Of a DNA stretch of 64,000 nt, positions 42,435 through 51,241 are shown one piece after another (the first letter of the stretch is position 1; every line of letters starts with the position of its first letter). The DNA lies in the NCBI RefSeq assembly GCF_011355085.1, contig NZ_VXCP01000009.1:81128-145127 (forward strand), written 5' to 3'. The translations under genes were made by a program, and so were the position numbers. Under the pieces are notes generated by a model. It saw only the letters and a program-made list of their open reading frames with translations. It was not told the DNA's origin and searched no databases. Source of the stretch: Pseudomonas akapageensis (GTDB taxonomy: Bacteria > Pseudomonadota > Gammaproteobacteria > Pseudomonadales > Pseudomonadaceae).

Positions 42435-42690
42435 AGCGTTCTCCAGGTCGATTCGAGAACTACCACTCAACTGTCGCCAAACATATTGGGTGGCAGCCAT
42501 GTGCGGGTTGGCGAACCGGAACGACACTGGAGAAACCGGCAGGGTCGAAACCCTCCCGCACACAGCTACCATAAGCGATCAATGCCGAACTGAAACAACA
42601 TCGGCAATCTCGATCGAGGCTTTCTGTCAGTATCATTTTTCCCGGGTCGCCAAACCCGATCACCGAACATTCAGTGACCGGGCGAGACTA
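42435..42690 (-). ncRNA. Structured 5' leader of the DUF3077 gene (possible riboregulator)
   Basis: On the minus strand four stems can be drawn. P1: CCCGGUCAC/GUGAUCGGG (42655-42682). P2: a 16-bp stem (42555-42570 with 42492-42507) enclosing AGGGU-UUCG-ACCCU. P3: CUGCCAC with GUGGUAG (42490-42496, 42460-42466). P4: GUUCUC with GAGAAC (42455-42460, 42438-42443), which takes in the Shine-Dalgarno GGAG. P2 and P3 share 42492-42496, so they exclude each other. Four pairs in P1 and P2 are G-U on this strand but A-C mismatches on the other, which fixes the RNA strand. Function inferred. Confidence 0.6.
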
Positions 42691-42823
42691 GTGTTCAGGT
42701 GGTTCCCGGACAAGTTACTGAAGGCAGCAGAATTCGTAGGGTAATTCCTAGGACCTTGATGCCGCCAGAAATCAAATCTGCTGATACATATTGGGGGTGA
42801 TTGGTAGGTCGGTGATGTTCTAT

Positions 42824-42933
42824 CTCGTTCCCACGCTCTGCGTGGGAATGCCCTGCCAGACGCTCTGCGTCGACCTTCAAAACGCGACGCAGAGCGTCTT
42901 TGGATGCATTCCCACGCGGAGCGTGGGAACGAG
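42824..42933. repeat. Long palindromic REP-like element, copy G
   Basis: Same plan as copies A, D and E. The interior shares CCAGACGCTCTGCGTCGACC with copy A. It lies in the 726-bp gap between the DUF3077 gene and the efflux operon. Confidence 0.85.
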
Positions 42934-42952
42934 GAGATGTTTGGTTGGGCAC

Positions 42953-42994
42953 CATCGCGGGCAAGTCGGATCGCCGCACCGCCGCTCCCACAGG
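42953..42994. repeat. Degenerate half REP of the GCGGGCTTGCCCGC family
   Basis: CATCGCGGGCAAGTCGG followed by CACCGCCGCTCCCACAGG resembles the right half of the REP doublets at 49108 and 51165, with substitutions in the palindrome. Confidence 0.5.
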
Positions 42995-43026
42995 GGCAGT
43001 AGATCAGGGGTGAGATAAAACGGCTT

Positions 43027-43067
43027 TATATATTACGGTCGTCATATTTACGACTCGATAATATTAT
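43027..43067. promoter_or_regulatory. AT-rich imperfect dyad upstream of the efflux operon
   Basis: TATATTACGGTCGT, CATATTT, ACGACTCGATAATATTA: TCGT/ACGA inner arms and TATATTA/TAATATTA outer arms, with a 3-nt offset. It lies about 95-135 bp before the membrane-fusion gene in an otherwise GC-rich gap. It suits a TetR-type operator over the promoter; no regulator gene adjoins. Confidence 0.45.
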
Positions 43068-43160
43068 GGTTATCATGCAATCGCCGCCCGGGAGCCTTCA
43101 ACGCGTCCCCAAACCGATTTCCACCTTAACCATGCGGCCGCACCCCAGGAGATGCTGACC

Positions 43161-44282
43161 ATGATTTCTTCCCCGCAGAACCTTGGCCGACTTGCCCTGT
43201 TGGCGATGCTGCTGGCACTGGGCGGCTGCAACAGCCAGGCCGACACGACGGTCACCCAGGCGGGGCAAGCGCGCCCGGTGCTGGCGGCGCTGGTCGAAGC
43301 GGCCACGCAGCATGAAACCGCTTACACCGGCGTGGTGGCTGCCCGCACCGAGAGCGATCTGGGCTTTCGGGTAGCTGGAAAGGTGATTTCTCGGCACGTG
43401 GATCCCGGCGACCGCGTCAAGCGTGGTGACACTTTGCTGGTGCTGGATATCGAGGATTTCGAGCTGGCCCTGCGCACCGCCAACAACCGCGTGCGTGCGA
43501 CCGAGGCCCAGCTGCGCCAGGCCCGCGACGACGAAGGTCGCTATCGCCGCCTGAGCGCCACCGGCGCTGTGTCGCAGCAGATTTTTGATCAGGCAGCGAC
43601 CCGCCTGCGGGTTGCCGAGGCCGAACATGCAGCGGCCGTCTCCGAATCCAGCCAGGTGGAAAACCGTCGCAGCTATTCGACGCTCAAGGCCGATGGCGAC
43701 GGCATCATCACCGATGTGCGGGTCGAGCGCGGCCAGGTGGTCGCCGAAGGCCAGATCGTCGCGCGCCTGGCCCATGACGGTGCCCGGGAAGCGGTGATCA
43801 ATATCCCGGAAACCCAGCGCGCCCTGGCCAACAGCGATGCGCTGGCCTATCCATTCAGTTCCGCCGACAAGGCGGTCAAGGCTACCCTGCGCGAACTGTC
43901 CGCCACGGCCGATCCGTCTACCCGGACCTTCCGCGCCCGCTATGTCCTCGACGGCGATGCCGAGCGTTTCTCCATCGGCTCGACCATCACCGTACGCCTG
44001 CAAAGTGCAGGTGCGGCCAGCCTTGTTCGCGTGCCGATCGGGGCCTTGCACGACAAGGGGGAGGGTACCGGCGTCTGGGTCATCGGCGAAGACGACAAGG
44101 TCAGTTTCGCGCCGGTGAAAGTGGCCAGGCTCGACCAGGAATCCGCCCTGCTCGAAGGCGGGGTGAACAGTGGCCAGCGTATCGTCGCACTGGGCGCCCA
44201 CCTGCTGAACGAGGGTGACAGCGTGCGCCTGCTGCCGGCCCAGACTGTGGCCCTGGCGCGGCAATCGGCAGGAGTGCTCTAG
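43161..44282 (+). CDS. RND efflux periplasmic adaptor (membrane fusion lipoprotein)
   Basis: A 373-residue HlyD/AcrA-type adaptor. The lipobox LLALGGC puts the lipid-bearing Cys at residue 23. Lipoyl half-motif GFRVAGKVISRHVDPGDRVKRGDTLLVLD (about 68-96), alpha-hairpin to about 165, second lipoyl half GIITDVRVERGQVVAEGQIVARLA, then the beta-barrel and membrane-proximal domains. It links an inner-membrane pump to an outer-membrane channel, which is not encoded here. ATG 43161 is spaced 9 nt from AGGAG. The pump gene starts one base after its TAG. Confidence 0.9.
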   Translation: MISSPQNLGRLALLAMLLALGGCNSQADTTVTQAGQARPVLAALVEAATQHETAYTGVVAARTESDLGFRVAGKVISRHVDPGDRVKRGDTLLVLDIEDFELALRTANNRVRATEAQLRQARDDEGRYRRLSATGAVSQQIFDQAATRLRVAEAEHAAAVSESSQVENRRSYSTLKADGDGIITDVRVERGQVVAEGQIVARLAHDGAREAVINIPETQRALANSDALAYPFSSADKAVKATLRELSATADPSTRTFRARYVLDGDAERFSIGSTITVRLQSAGAASLVRVPIGALHDKGEGTGVWVIGEDDKVSFAPVKVARLDQESALLEGGVNSGQRIVALGAHLLNEGDSVRLLPAQTVALARQSAGVL

Positions 44283-44283
44283 C

Positions 44284-47200
44284 ATGCGCGGCCTCAACCT
44301 GTCCGAGATCGCCGTACGCAACCCGGCGGTGACTCTGTTCCTGATCATCGCCATCATCTTTTCCGGCATTTTCGCCTTCGGCAAACTCGGTCGCGCCGAA
44401 GACCCGTCCTTCACCGTCAAGGTCATGACCGTCACCGCCGCCTGGCCCGGCGCCACCGCCAGGGAAATGCAGGAGCAGGTCGCCGACCGCCTGGAGAAGC
44501 GCCTGCAGGAGCTGGACCTCTATGACCGGGTCGAGACCATCGCCCAGCCGGGCTTCGTCTCGATGAAGGTGACATTCCACGAGTCGACCCGGGCCGGCGA
44601 TATCGGTGAACTCTTCTATCAGACCCGCAAGAAACTCACCGACGAAGCGACCCGGCTGCCAAAGGGTGTGCAAGGCCCGTTCTTCAACGATGAATATTCC
44701 GACGTCTACTTCGCCCTCTACGCACTGGAGGCCAAGGACATGCCGCACCGGCAACTGGTGCAGATGGCCGAAGACCTGCGCCAGGGGTTCCTGCGCCTGC
44801 CGGGGGTGAAGAAGGTCAATATCCTCGGTGAGCAGGCGCAGCGCGTGTTTGTCGAGTTCTCCTATGAGCGCCTGGCCACCCTGGGCCTCAAGCCTGAGCA
44901 GATTTTCGCTGCCCTGGCCGCCCAGAACGGTGTGGCGCCGTCCGGTTTCGTCGAGACCAGCGGGCCACGCGCCTACATTCGTGTGGACGGCGCCTTCGAC
45001 ACCCTGGCGCTGATCGAGAATGTGCCCGTCGTGGCTAACGGCAAGGTGCTGCGCATCGCCGATGTGGCTACCGTCAGTCGTGGTTACGAAGACCCGGCCA
45101 GCTACCGTATTCGCCATCAGGGCGACCCGGCGCTGATGCTCGGCGTGATCATGGACAAGCACTTCAATGGCCTGGACCTGGATAAATCCCTCAAGGCCGA
45201 GGAGAGCAGAATCCAGTCCGACCTGCCGCTGGGCGTAAGCCTGTCGAAGGTGTCCGACCAGGCGAAGAACATTCGCCTGGCGGTGGACGAGTTCATGCTC
45301 AAGTTCTTCGTTGCCCTGGGCGTGGTCATGCTGATCAGCCTCATCGCCCTGGGCTTTCGCGTCGGCCTGGTGGTCGCCGCGGCCGTGCCGCTGACCCTGT
45401 CGATCGTCTTCGTGATCATGCTGGTGACCGGCCGCGAGTTCGACCGCATCACCCTGGGTGCGTTGATCCTGTCACTCGGCCTGCTGGTGGACGATGCGAT
45501 CATTGCCATCGAGATGATGGTGGTGAAGCTCGAAGAGGGCTTCGATCGGACCAAGGCCGCCACCTTTGCCTGGAGCTCCACCGCAGCGCCCATGCTGACC
45601 GGCACCCTGGTGACCATCATCGGTTTCCTGCCGGTGGGTTTTGCCCGCTCCGGCGCCGGCGAATACGCCGGCAACATCTTCTGGATCGTCGGCTTTGCGC
45701 TGATCGCCTCCTGGCTGGTGGCGGTAGTTTTCACGCCGTACCTGGGGGTGAAGATGCTACCCAGGATCAAACCGGTTACCGGCGGCCACGACGCTATCTA
45801 CGCCGGCAAGTATTACCAGCGCCTGCGCCGGCTGGTGAATGCCTGCGTCGAGCACCGGTACCTGGTCACCGCACTGGTGGTCGGCGCCTTCGTGCTGTGC
45901 GTGGTGGGCATGGGGGCGGTGAAGAAGCAGTTCTTCCCCAATTCCGACCGCTCAGAGCTGATCCTGGAAATCTACATGCCACCGGGCACGGCCTTCAAAA
46001 GCACCGAGGCGGTGGTGGCCCAGGTCGAGCGCGCCTTGCAGCAAGAGCCGCAGACCCAAATGGTCGACAGCTACGTCGGCGGCGGGGCGCCGCGCTTCTT
46101 CCTGTCGTTGAACCCGGAGCTGCCGGACCCGGCCTTCGCCAAGCTGATCGTGCAGACCGCCAACGCCCATGAACGCGATGCCCTCAAGCTGCGCATGCGC
46201 GAACGCATTGCCGCCGGGGAATTCCCTTCGGCGCGGGTGCGAGTGACCCAGTTGCTGTTCGGCCCGCCGGTGCCGTTCCCGGTGGTGTTCCGCGTTTCCG
46301 GGCCCGATACCGAGGTGCTGCACGGCCTGGCCGAGCAGGCACGCCAGGTGGTGGCCGCGAACAAAATGACCAAGGACACCTTCCTGGACTGGGGCGAGCG
46401 CGCCAGCGCCTACCGGCTGGTGCTCGACCAGGACCGCTTGCGCCTGCTCGGCTTCACGCCCGGCGAGGTGAAATCCCAGATCAACGCGCTGCTCAGCGGC
46501 AACCCGATCACCGAGGTGCGTGAAGGCACGCGTAATGTGCTGGTGGTTGCCCGGGCCCTGAACGCGCAACGGGAAAACCTCGGCAGCCTCGATGACATGA
46601 CCCTCACCAACGCCGCCGGGCAGTCGGTGTCCCTGGGCCAGGTGGGGCGCTTCCAGGCCGTGGTGGAGGACCCGATCCTCAAGCGTCGCGACCGCGACAT
46701 CACCTTCGAAGTGCGCGCCGACATCATTGACGGCACCCAGCCACCGGATGTCGAACTGGCGGTCTACCGCGACCTGCAACCGCTGATCGCCAAGCTGCCG
46801 AGCGGTTATCGCATCGAGATCGGCGGCCCGGTGGAGGAGAGCGGCAAGGCCAACAGGGCGCTGGCCGCGCTGTTCCCGATCATGATTCTGCTGACCCTGG
46901 TAGTCATCATGTTCCAGGTGCGCTCCTTCGGCGTGATGTTCATGGTCTTCGCCACCGCGCCACTCGGCCTGATCGGCGCAGTGCCGACCTTGCTGCTGTT
47001 CCACCAGCCATTCGGCTTCAACGCCATCCTCGGGCTGATCGGCATCGGCGGCATCCTCATGCGCAACACCCTGATCTTCACCGATCAGATCAAACAGAAC
47101 CAGGGCGAGGGGATGCCGATTCGCGAAGCCATAGTCGAGGCCACAGTGCGCCGTGCCCGGCCGGTGATTCTCACGGCATTGGCCGCCGCCCTGGCGTTCA

Positions 47201-48603
47201 TTCCGCTGACCCACTCGGTGTTCTGGTCGTCCCTGGCCTTCGTGCTGATCGGCGGCGTGCTGGTCGGCACCGTACTTACCCTGTTGTTCCTGCCCGCGCT
47301 CTGCACCCTGGTGCTGATGCGCCGCGAACGCCAGCCCGAAACCCCGAAAGGATCGGGTGGGCATCCTGTCATTCAACCCACGGAAAAAGCCATGAAGCTA
47401 CCTGAGCGCTCCGGTGTACTACTTGCACTTCTCATCGGGCTCTGCGGCCTGGGAGAAATCTCCACCCAACTGCTGATCCCCAGCCTGCGCGACATCGAAA
47501 CGGGGCTCGGGGCCGCGCCCGGTGCGTCTCTGAAGGCATTGTCGGTGTTCGTCGGTGCCTTCGGCCTCGGGCAGCTGTTCTTCGGCCCGTTGTCGGACCG
47601 CATCGGCCGCCGGCCGCTGCTGCTGGCCGGTGTCACCACCTATGTGCTTGCGTCCCTGTGGATGGTGTTCGCCGGGAGCATGCCCGAATTCATCGGCGGC
47701 CGTGCGCTCCAGGGGCTGGGCGCTTGCGCTGCACTGGTGGTGGCACGCAGCATCGTGCGTGATGTCTGGAAGGAAAAAGCCGGCCCGATCATGGCTATCA
47801 CGGTGATCGGCATGCTCAGCACGATCATGCTCTCGCCGGTGCTCGGCGGGCTGATCGCCACCCATGCCGGTGGCTGGCGCGCGGTCGTGGTCGCGACCGT
47901 CCTGTTCGGCGCTACCGCACTGGTCGCTTGCCTGTTCTTCAAGGAAACCAACCTGCAGCGCGATCCCAAGGCCGGGCGCTTGAAAACGCTGCTGGGCAAT
48001 TACGCCGTGCTGCTCAAGGGCTCATCCCTGCGCAGTTTCGCCATTGCCATCGCCTGCACCTACGGCGCGATGTTCAGCTTTATCGCCGGATCCTCGCGGG
48101 TCTTCGTCGGGCAGCTTGGCTTGAGCCCGACCCAGTACGGGCTGGTCTTTGGCGGTATCGTTTCGGGGCTGATCGCCGGCGCGATCTTCACCAACCGCAC
48201 AATCATGAAGTTCGGTCCGGAAAAAGTCGTGACCATCGGCACCGGCCTGGTCGCGGTGGGCGCCAGCCTGAGCCTGGTGATCCATGAACTCTTCGGCCCG
48301 TCGGTGCCCGGCCTGATGCTGCCACAGATGCTGCTGACGCTGGGCGCGGGCATGGTCCTGCCGGGTTCGGTGGCTGGTGCGGTAATTCCCAACCCGACCC
48401 GCGCAGGGTTGGCAGCGGGCTTCATCGGCTTTGCCCAGATGGCCGGCGCGACGGTTTCCGGCCTGCTGCTCAGCCGTCTGCAGAACGACACGGCCTTCCC
48501 GATGGTTGCGATGAATGGGGCTTTCGCCGTGGCCGGCTTCCTGATCTTCCGGGTCATTCGTTCGCAGCATGTGAAGGCGGCGCAGGGGGTATTGGTGGAG
48601 TAA
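44284..48603 (+). CDS. RND efflux pump fused to a Bcr/CflA-type MFS drug transporter
   Basis: A single 1439-residue frame. Residues 1-1015 are an RND pump: N-terminal helix, the proton-relay pair in GLLVDDAI (D403, D404), porter loops, and GIGGILMRNTLIF, where Arg927 replaces the usual Lys. After about 20 linker residues (1017-1036), 1037-1439 is a complete 12-helix MFS protein of Bcr/CflA type (GPLSDRIGRRPLLLAG, GRALQGLGACAALVVARSIVRD). No stop codon separates them. The MFS part begins at Met1037 (ATG 47392) with GGA about 8 nt upstream, so internal initiation could also give a free MFS protein. Normal RND pumps end near 1030 residues. Confidence 0.85.
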   Translation: MRGLNLSEIAVRNPAVTLFLIIAIIFSGIFAFGKLGRAEDPSFTVKVMTVTAAWPGATAREMQEQVADRLEKRLQELDLYDRVETIAQPGFVSMKVTFHESTRAGDIGELFYQTRKKLTDEATRLPKGVQGPFFNDEYSDVYFALYALEAKDMPHRQLVQMAEDLRQGFLRLPGVKKVNILGEQAQRVFVEFSYERLATLGLKPEQIFAALAAQNGVAPSGFVETSGPRAYIRVDGAFDTLALIENVPVVANGKVLRIADVATVSRGYEDPASYRIRHQGDPALMLGVIMDKHFNGLDLDKSLKAEESRIQSDLPLGVSLSKVSDQAKNIRLAVDEFMLKFFVALGVVMLISLIALGFRVGLVVAAAVPLTLSIVFVIMLVTGREFDRITLGALILSLGLLVDDAIIAIEMMVVKLEEGFDRTKAATFAWSSTAAPMLTGTLVTIIGFLPVGFARSGAGEYAGNIFWIVGFALIASWLVAVVFTPYLGVKMLPRIKPVTGGHDAIYAGKYYQRLRRLVNACVEHRYLVTALVVGAFVLCVVGMGAVKKQFFPNSDRSELILEIYMPPGTAFKSTEAVVAQVERALQQEPQTQMVDSYVGGGAPRFFLSLNPELPDPAFAKLIVQTANAHERDALKLRMRERIAAGEFPSARVRVTQLLFGPPVPFPVVFRVSGPDTEVLHGLAEQARQVVAANKMTKDTFLDWGERASAYRLVLDQDRLRLLGFTPGEVKSQINALLSGNPITEVREGTRNVLVVARALNAQRENLGSLDDMTLTNAAGQSVSLGQVGRFQAVVEDPILKRRDRDITFEVRADIIDGTQPPDVELAVYRDLQPLIAKLPSGYRIEIGGPVEESGKANRALAALFPIMILLTLVVIMFQVRSFGVMFMVFATAPLGLIGAVPTLLLFHQPFGFNAILGLIGIGGILMRNTLIFTDQIKQNQGEGMPIREAIVEATVRRARPVILTALAAALAFIPLTHSVFWSSLAFVLIGGVLVGTVLTLLFLPALCTLVLMRRERQPETPKGSGGHPVIQPTEKAMKLPERSGVLLALLIGLCGLGEISTQLLIPSLRDIETGLGAAPGASLKALSVFVGAFGLGQLFFGPLSDRIGRRPLLLAGVTTYVLASLWMVFAGSMPEFIGGRALQGLGACAALVVARSIVRDVWKEKAGPIMAITVIGMLSTIMLSPVLGGLIATHAGGWRAVVVATVLFGATALVACLFFKETNLQRDPKAGRLKTLLGNYAVLLKGSSLRSFAIAIACTYGAMFSFIAGSSRVFVGQLGLSPTQYGLVFGGIVSGLIAGAIFTNRTIMKFGPEKVVTIGTGLVAVGASLSLVIHELFGPSVPGLMLPQMLLTLGAGMVLPGSVAGAVIPNPTRAGLAAGFIGFAQMAGATVSGLLLSRLQNDTAFPMVAMNGAFAVAGFLIFRVIRSQHVKAAQGVLVE

Positions 48604-48617
48604 GGTAGAACGGCGCG

Positions 48618-48908
48618 CTAATTGATCTGCACAATGACCGGGCCTTCCGTGACGACCGGCGGGCTCGCCTGGATATTCGAGGCATTTTTCTGAATCCAGT
48701 CGCGCGCAGCTTTCATGCTCTCACCGGCACCGGCCTTGTCTGTGCAGACCGTCACCGACATACCGCCATCACCCGTGGGTAGCAGTGTGTAGCTTACGAG
48801 GCCAGGCACATTACGGAAGGTTGACTGGATGTCGGCCTTGCGCTCTTCCAGCAGATCGAAAAGCTGTTTCGCGCCAGCGCCTGAGTAGGTTCTGATAACG
48901 GCATACAT
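48618..48908 (-). CDS. Small ferredoxin-like-fold hypothetical protein (ABM-like)
   Basis: A 96-residue protein. The opening strand MYAVIRTYSGAG, the helix AKQLFDLLEERKADIQSTFRNVPGLVSYTLLP and the later SVTVCTDKAGAGESMKAARDWIQKN follow the pattern of dimeric alpha/beta-barrel proteins (ABM/EthD-like). No catalytic residues are recognised. GAGGTG sits about 7 nt before ATG 48908. Convergent with the RND-MFS gene, 14 nt apart. Confidence 0.65.
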   Translation of the reverse strand: MYAVIRTYSGAGAKQLFDLLEERKADIQSTFRNVPGLVSYTLLPTGDGGMSVTVCTDKAGAGESMKAARDWIQKNASNIQASPPVVTEGPVIVQIN

Positions 48909-49506
48909 GGCAATCACCTCTGTGAGTTACGTTGCGTGAAAACCTCCAGTACCCGATTCGTGTCGAAGCAAGCCATTTGCTCCGTCATCCATTAAGGTTA
49001 GCCAAACGCCGGTGACAGGCGAAATGTAATGACCACTGGCAGTTACTGACTGGTTGCTGTGCGTTATCAAGGGCAGCTATCGACCCGAAGCGGCCAATGG
49101 CGGGGCACTGTGGGAGCGGGCTTGCCCGCGATTCAGACGCCGCGGTCTGTCTGAACCACCGCGGTGCTGCTTTCGCGGGCAAGCCCGCTCCCACAGAGTT
49201 GTATCCCTATATTGATGTCTGCTTCTGGCCGGACAGCGACGCTCCAGCCTCGACCGTCGAGGTGAGTGCCGGACATGCTTGGGCGAAACCAGGGACGATT
49301 CATTCTGGTGGTTATTTCCCGACAGCATCCGACACAACCAAGAATCATTTGCTAGCCTTCGTCGGAATCCACTACAGGACAGATGATCCATTCAACCCCC
49401 TTAACCAGGAGCTGCAGGCGCCACAGGGACCCAGCCAGGCATTCGGTATCTCGTGTGTACGTAGTCGTAGATGCAACGACAGAAACGTCAGACGGAGAAA
49501 GACCTT
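48909..49506. other. Intergenic region upstream of the sulfatase gene
   Basis: About 600 bp without a supported gene. It contains the REP doublet at 49108-49196. The part after it (49200-49506) includes the sulfatase leader and must hold its promoter, but I see no clear -35/-10 pair or operator there. Confidence 0.5.
49108..49196. repeat. Paired REP element of the GCGGGCTTGCCCGC family
   Basis: CTGTGGGAGCGGGCTTGCCC and its inverted partner GGGCAAGCCCGCTCCCACAG flank about 45 nt that contain CCGCGGT/ACCGCGG inverted words. It is the most complete doublet of this family in the window. Confidence 0.85.
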
Positions 49507-51081
49507 ATGAAGCGCAGTACAAGATGGATATCAACGGTTGCACTCGCTGCGACGACAGCTTTGGGCGCGGGTATCGCCAGCGCTGCAGACAAACCGAACA
49601 TTCTGGTGATCTTCGGTGATGACATAGGGCAGACCAACATCAGTGCCTATGCCGATGGTGTAGTGGGTTACCAGACCCCCAACATCGACCGCATCGCCAA
49701 AGAAGGCATGAGGTTTACCGACTACTATGCGGAGAACAGTTGCACCGCCGGTCGTTCGACCTTTATCACCGGCCAATCCGCACTGCGTACGGGGCTGTCC
49801 AAGGTAGGCATGCCCGGTGTCCCGGTCGGTCTGCAGGCCCGCGATGTCACCATTGCCCAGGCACTCAAGGCCCATGGCTATGCCACTGGCCAGTTCGGCA
49901 AGAACCACTTGGGCGATCGTGACGAGTACCTGCCAACCAACCACGGTTTCGACGAATTCTTCGGCAATCTCTATCACCTCAATGCCGAGGAGGAGCCGGA
50001 GCGTCCTTACTGGCCAAAGAATAATGCAGCATTCGTCAAGGCCGCCTCTCCCCGTGGAGTGATCCACAGTTTCGCCGATGGCAAGATCGAAGATACGGGA
50101 GCTCTGACCAGCAAACGCATGGAAACCATCGATGACGAGACCACCCAGGCCGCCATCAATTTCATCGAGAAGCAGGCCAAGGCCGACAAGCCGTTCTTTG
50201 TCTGGATGAACACCACGCGCATGCATGCGTTCACCCATGTTCGGGATTCGATGAAAGGCCAAAGCGGCATGGTCGGCAACGAATATGCCGATGGCATGGT
50301 GGAACACGATGGCGATGTGGGCAAGCTGCTCAAGAGCATTGATGACCTCAAGCTCAACGACAACACCATTGTGATCTACTCCACCGACAACGGGCCCAAT
50401 CAATGGTCCTGGCCGGACGCGGCGACCACACCCTTTCGCAACGAGAAGAACTCCAACTGGGAGGGTGCCTATCGGGTACCGGCGATCATTCGTTGGCCTG
50501 GCAAGATCAAGGCTGACTCGGTGTCAACCCAGATGTTCTCGGGACTTGACTGGTTCCCCACGTTACTTGCGGCGGCGGGCGACACCGACATCAAGGATCG
50601 CCTGCTCAAAGGTGCGGACGTGGGCGGCAAGAACTTCAAGGTGCATCTCGATGGCTTCAATCAATTGGACTATCTGACGGGCAAAGCCGACAAGAGTGCA
50701 CGCAACGAGTTCTTCTACTTCAGCGATGACGGTGATCTGGTGGCCATGCGCTACGACGACTGGAAGCTGGTCTTTTGCGAACAGCGCGCACCAGGTGGGT
50801 TCAAAGTGTGGAGCGAGCCCTTTACTTGCCTGAGGGTGCCCAAGCTGTTCAATCTGCGCATGGACCCTTACGAGCGCGCCGACGTGGTGTCTGATCAGTA
50901 CTATGACTGGCTGGCCAAAAACGATTATCTGCTGTTCGAGGGGATACAGAGGTCTGCCGCCTTCCTGCAAACCTTTGTCGATTACCCGCCGAGCCAGCGT
51001 CCGGCAAGCTTCAGCATCGACCAGATCCGCGCCGACGTGGACAAGAAGATTGACGAGAAAATGAATCAGCAGAAACAGTAA
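49507..51081 (+). CDS. Periplasmic arylsulfatase-type sulfatase
   Basis: A 524-residue alkaline-phosphatase-superfamily enzyme with a Sec signal peptide (cleavage near ASA-AD). Metal-site Asp pair in FGDDIG (38-39). The modification motif CTAGR (Cys79 to Arg83) is the C-x-A-x-R variant converted to formylglycine. Later landmarks: GKNHLG, HAFTH and STDNGPN. It hydrolyses a sulfate ester, substrate unknown. GGAG lies 9 nt before ATG 49507. Neither a formylglycine-generating enzyme nor a radical-SAM maturase is encoded nearby, so maturation must come from elsewhere. Confidence 0.87.
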   Translation: MKRSTRWISTVALAATTALGAGIASAADKPNILVIFGDDIGQTNISAYADGVVGYQTPNIDRIAKEGMRFTDYYAENSCTAGRSTFITGQSALRTGLSKVGMPGVPVGLQARDVTIAQALKAHGYATGQFGKNHLGDRDEYLPTNHGFDEFFGNLYHLNAEEEPERPYWPKNNAAFVKAASPRGVIHSFADGKIEDTGALTSKRMETIDDETTQAAINFIEKQAKADKPFFVWMNTTRMHAFTHVRDSMKGQSGMVGNEYADGMVEHDGDVGKLLKSIDDLKLNDNTIVIYSTDNGPNQWSWPDAATTPFRNEKNSNWEGAYRVPAIIRWPGKIKADSVSTQMFSGLDWFPTLLAAAGDTDIKDRLLKGADVGGKNFKVHLDGFNQLDYLTGKADKSARNEFFYFSDDGDLVAMRYDDWKLVFCEQRAPGGFKVWSEPFTCLRVPKLFNLRMDPYERADVVSDQYYDWLAKNDYLLFEGIQRSAAFLQTFVDYPPSQRPASFSIDQIRADVDKKIDEKMNQQKQ

Positions 51082-51091
51082 GGATGTGCCC

Positions 51092-51117
51092 CAACGCCCG
51101 CCTACGGGCGGGCGTTG
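51092..51117 (+). terminator. Hairpin after the sulfatase gene
   Basis: CAACGCCCGCC and GGCGGGCGTTG form a perfect 11-bp stem with a TACG loop, 10 nt after the stop codon. It is followed by TCCTTTCCCTT, a weak U-rich stretch. Confidence 0.7.
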
Positions 51118-51164
51118 TCCTTTCCCTTGACTTTTCCCCCGAAGATGCCAGTGCGCCGCTATCT

Positions 51165-51241
51165 CTGTGGAGCGGGCTTGCCCGCGATCCAGACGACGCA
51201 GACTGCCTGAACCACCGCATCGCCGCACCGCCGCTCCTACA
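51165..51241. repeat. REP doublet with a decayed right half
   Basis: The left half TGTGGAGCGGGCTTGCCCGC is intact. The right half, CCGCATCGCCGCACCGCCGC then TCCTACAG, has lost its palindrome, like the half element at 42953. Confidence 0.7.

Noticed and set aside
42190..42744. A 184-codon plus-strand frame spanning the DUF3077 gene and leader
   Set aside because: It is antisense to the DUF3077 gene, and the G-U/A-C asymmetry of the leader stems supports RNA on the minus strand.
45952..47376. A 474-codon antisense frame under the RND pump
   Set aside because: Composition shadow of the pump; no start context or motif.
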